Below, piece after piece: positions 12,775 to 13,127 of a stretch of DNA of 13,127 bases (positions within the stretch are counted from its first letter, which is position 1; each line of letters starts with the position of its first letter). The translations under genes were made by a program, and so were the position numbers. The stretch is from JARRRL01 sp037380725 (GTDB lineage Bacteria > Pseudomonadota > Gammaproteobacteria > Pseudomonadales > JANQJO01): NCBI GenBank assembly GCA_037380725.1, contig JARRRL010000031.1:1-13127 (forward strand), given 5' to 3'. The notes beneath the pieces were generated by a model. The model was not told the origin of the DNA and searched no databases. It saw only the letters and a list, made by a program, of their open reading frames with translations.

Positions 12775-13127
12775 ATGGGTAATTGTATCAGTCATGCGAG
12801 CGTAAGCTCACCTGTCGCCCACAGCATCCCCCCACGAACTTCTGCCCCTGTAGAGCTTCCCTGGGAAATTTGGCGTGAGATAGCCGCTGTAGCGAGTGCT
12901 GATTCAGTACTGACGCTGCGGCAAATTTCACGTGATTTGCGCTCAGCCGTTGATAGTCTTGATCAAGCGAATTTGAATCAAATTAATCAAGATACTCATT
13001 CAACCGTGGTTCTTTATCAGTCCGATGATGGTGTGCGCTCTGTCACAAGAGATCCGGCAACTCAAGGTGCAATGGCTAGAGATGAAAATATATCACCAGC
13101 ACTGCAAGAGTTTTTTGCGCATAGTAA
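12775..13127 (+). CDS. F-box-like/LRV-family protein, paralog 3 (3'-truncated by the window)
   Basis: The frame from ATG 12775 stays open to the right edge, giving 117 codons. It begins MGNCISHASVSSPVAH, then has the same F-box-like stretch (VELPWEIWREIAAV, LTLRQISRDLRSAV) and linker ending LQEFFAHS. The window stops just before the expected first LRV repeat, so repeat number is unknown. It is closer to paralog 2 than to paralog 1 (PWEIW, SLDQANL, ARDENIS shared), so the 2/3 duplication is probably the more recent. It keeps Gly2, Cys4 and Ser6 of the lipidation-like motif but lacks the extra CIS of paralog 2. Confidence 0.85.
   Translation, partial: MGNCISHASVSSPVAHSIPPRTSAPVELPWEIWREIAAVASADSVLTLRQISRDLRSAVDSLDQANLNQINQDTHSTVVLYQSDDGVRSVTRDPATQGAMARDENISPALQEFFAHS

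Overview
The window looks like part of a gammaproteobacterial chromosome. The topoisomerase III is of the E. coli type, including the exact spacing of its Toprim acidic residues, and the envelope proteins have Gram-negative signal peptides. The right-hand third carries a family of proteins that look like eukaryote-directed effectors, which suggests a host- or protist-associated lifestyle. That ecological reading, and any finer taxonomy, is inference.

Layout, all main genes on the + strand. (1) 1-1711: the 3' part of a CHASE2 sensor linked by three membrane spans to a class III nucleotide cyclase. (2) 1712-2193: an AT-rich gap without a convincing gene. (3) 2194-5637: a large exported FecR-TPR protein ending in a TonB-receptor-like beta-barrel, followed at 5698-6117 by a small orphan lipoprotein. 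These three genes look like one envelope sensing/signalling cassette. (4) 6118-6391: a spacer with short tandem repeats, a possible terminator and a promoter/inverted repeat abutting the next start. (5) 6392-8515 topB and 8556-9590 mtnA, two housekeeping genes 40 bp apart, probably co-transcribed. (6) 9739 to the window end: three paralogous genes in tandem, the last cut by the window edge. The first two each have an F-box-like N-terminus followed by LRV-type repeats of 26-27 residues (eleven and six full copies, plus a partial one each); the third is visible only up to the start of its repeats. Each gene has its own copy of a conserved promoter/leader.

The most interesting region is the F-box/LRV array. 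Two of the three paralogs begin MGNCIS, which fits the eukaryotic N-myristoylation pattern (Gly2, Ser6) with an adjacent palmitoylatable Cys4. The first paralog begins MDNSIS and has lost both residues, each by one base change. An F-box-like domain, a superhelical repeat array of variable length, a possible host-lipidation signal and tandem gene duplication together suggest an expanding family of host-targeted, membrane-anchored ubiquitin-ligase adaptors. No secretion system is visible here, so delivery is unproven.

A second theme is short tandem duplication throughout: a 15-bp x4 repeat in a signal peptide, an 18-bp x4 repeat in topB, 14- to 19-bp pairs between genes, a 9-bp duplication in a paralog's N-terminus, 81-bp LRV repeats and the roughly 1.5-kb gene duplications.
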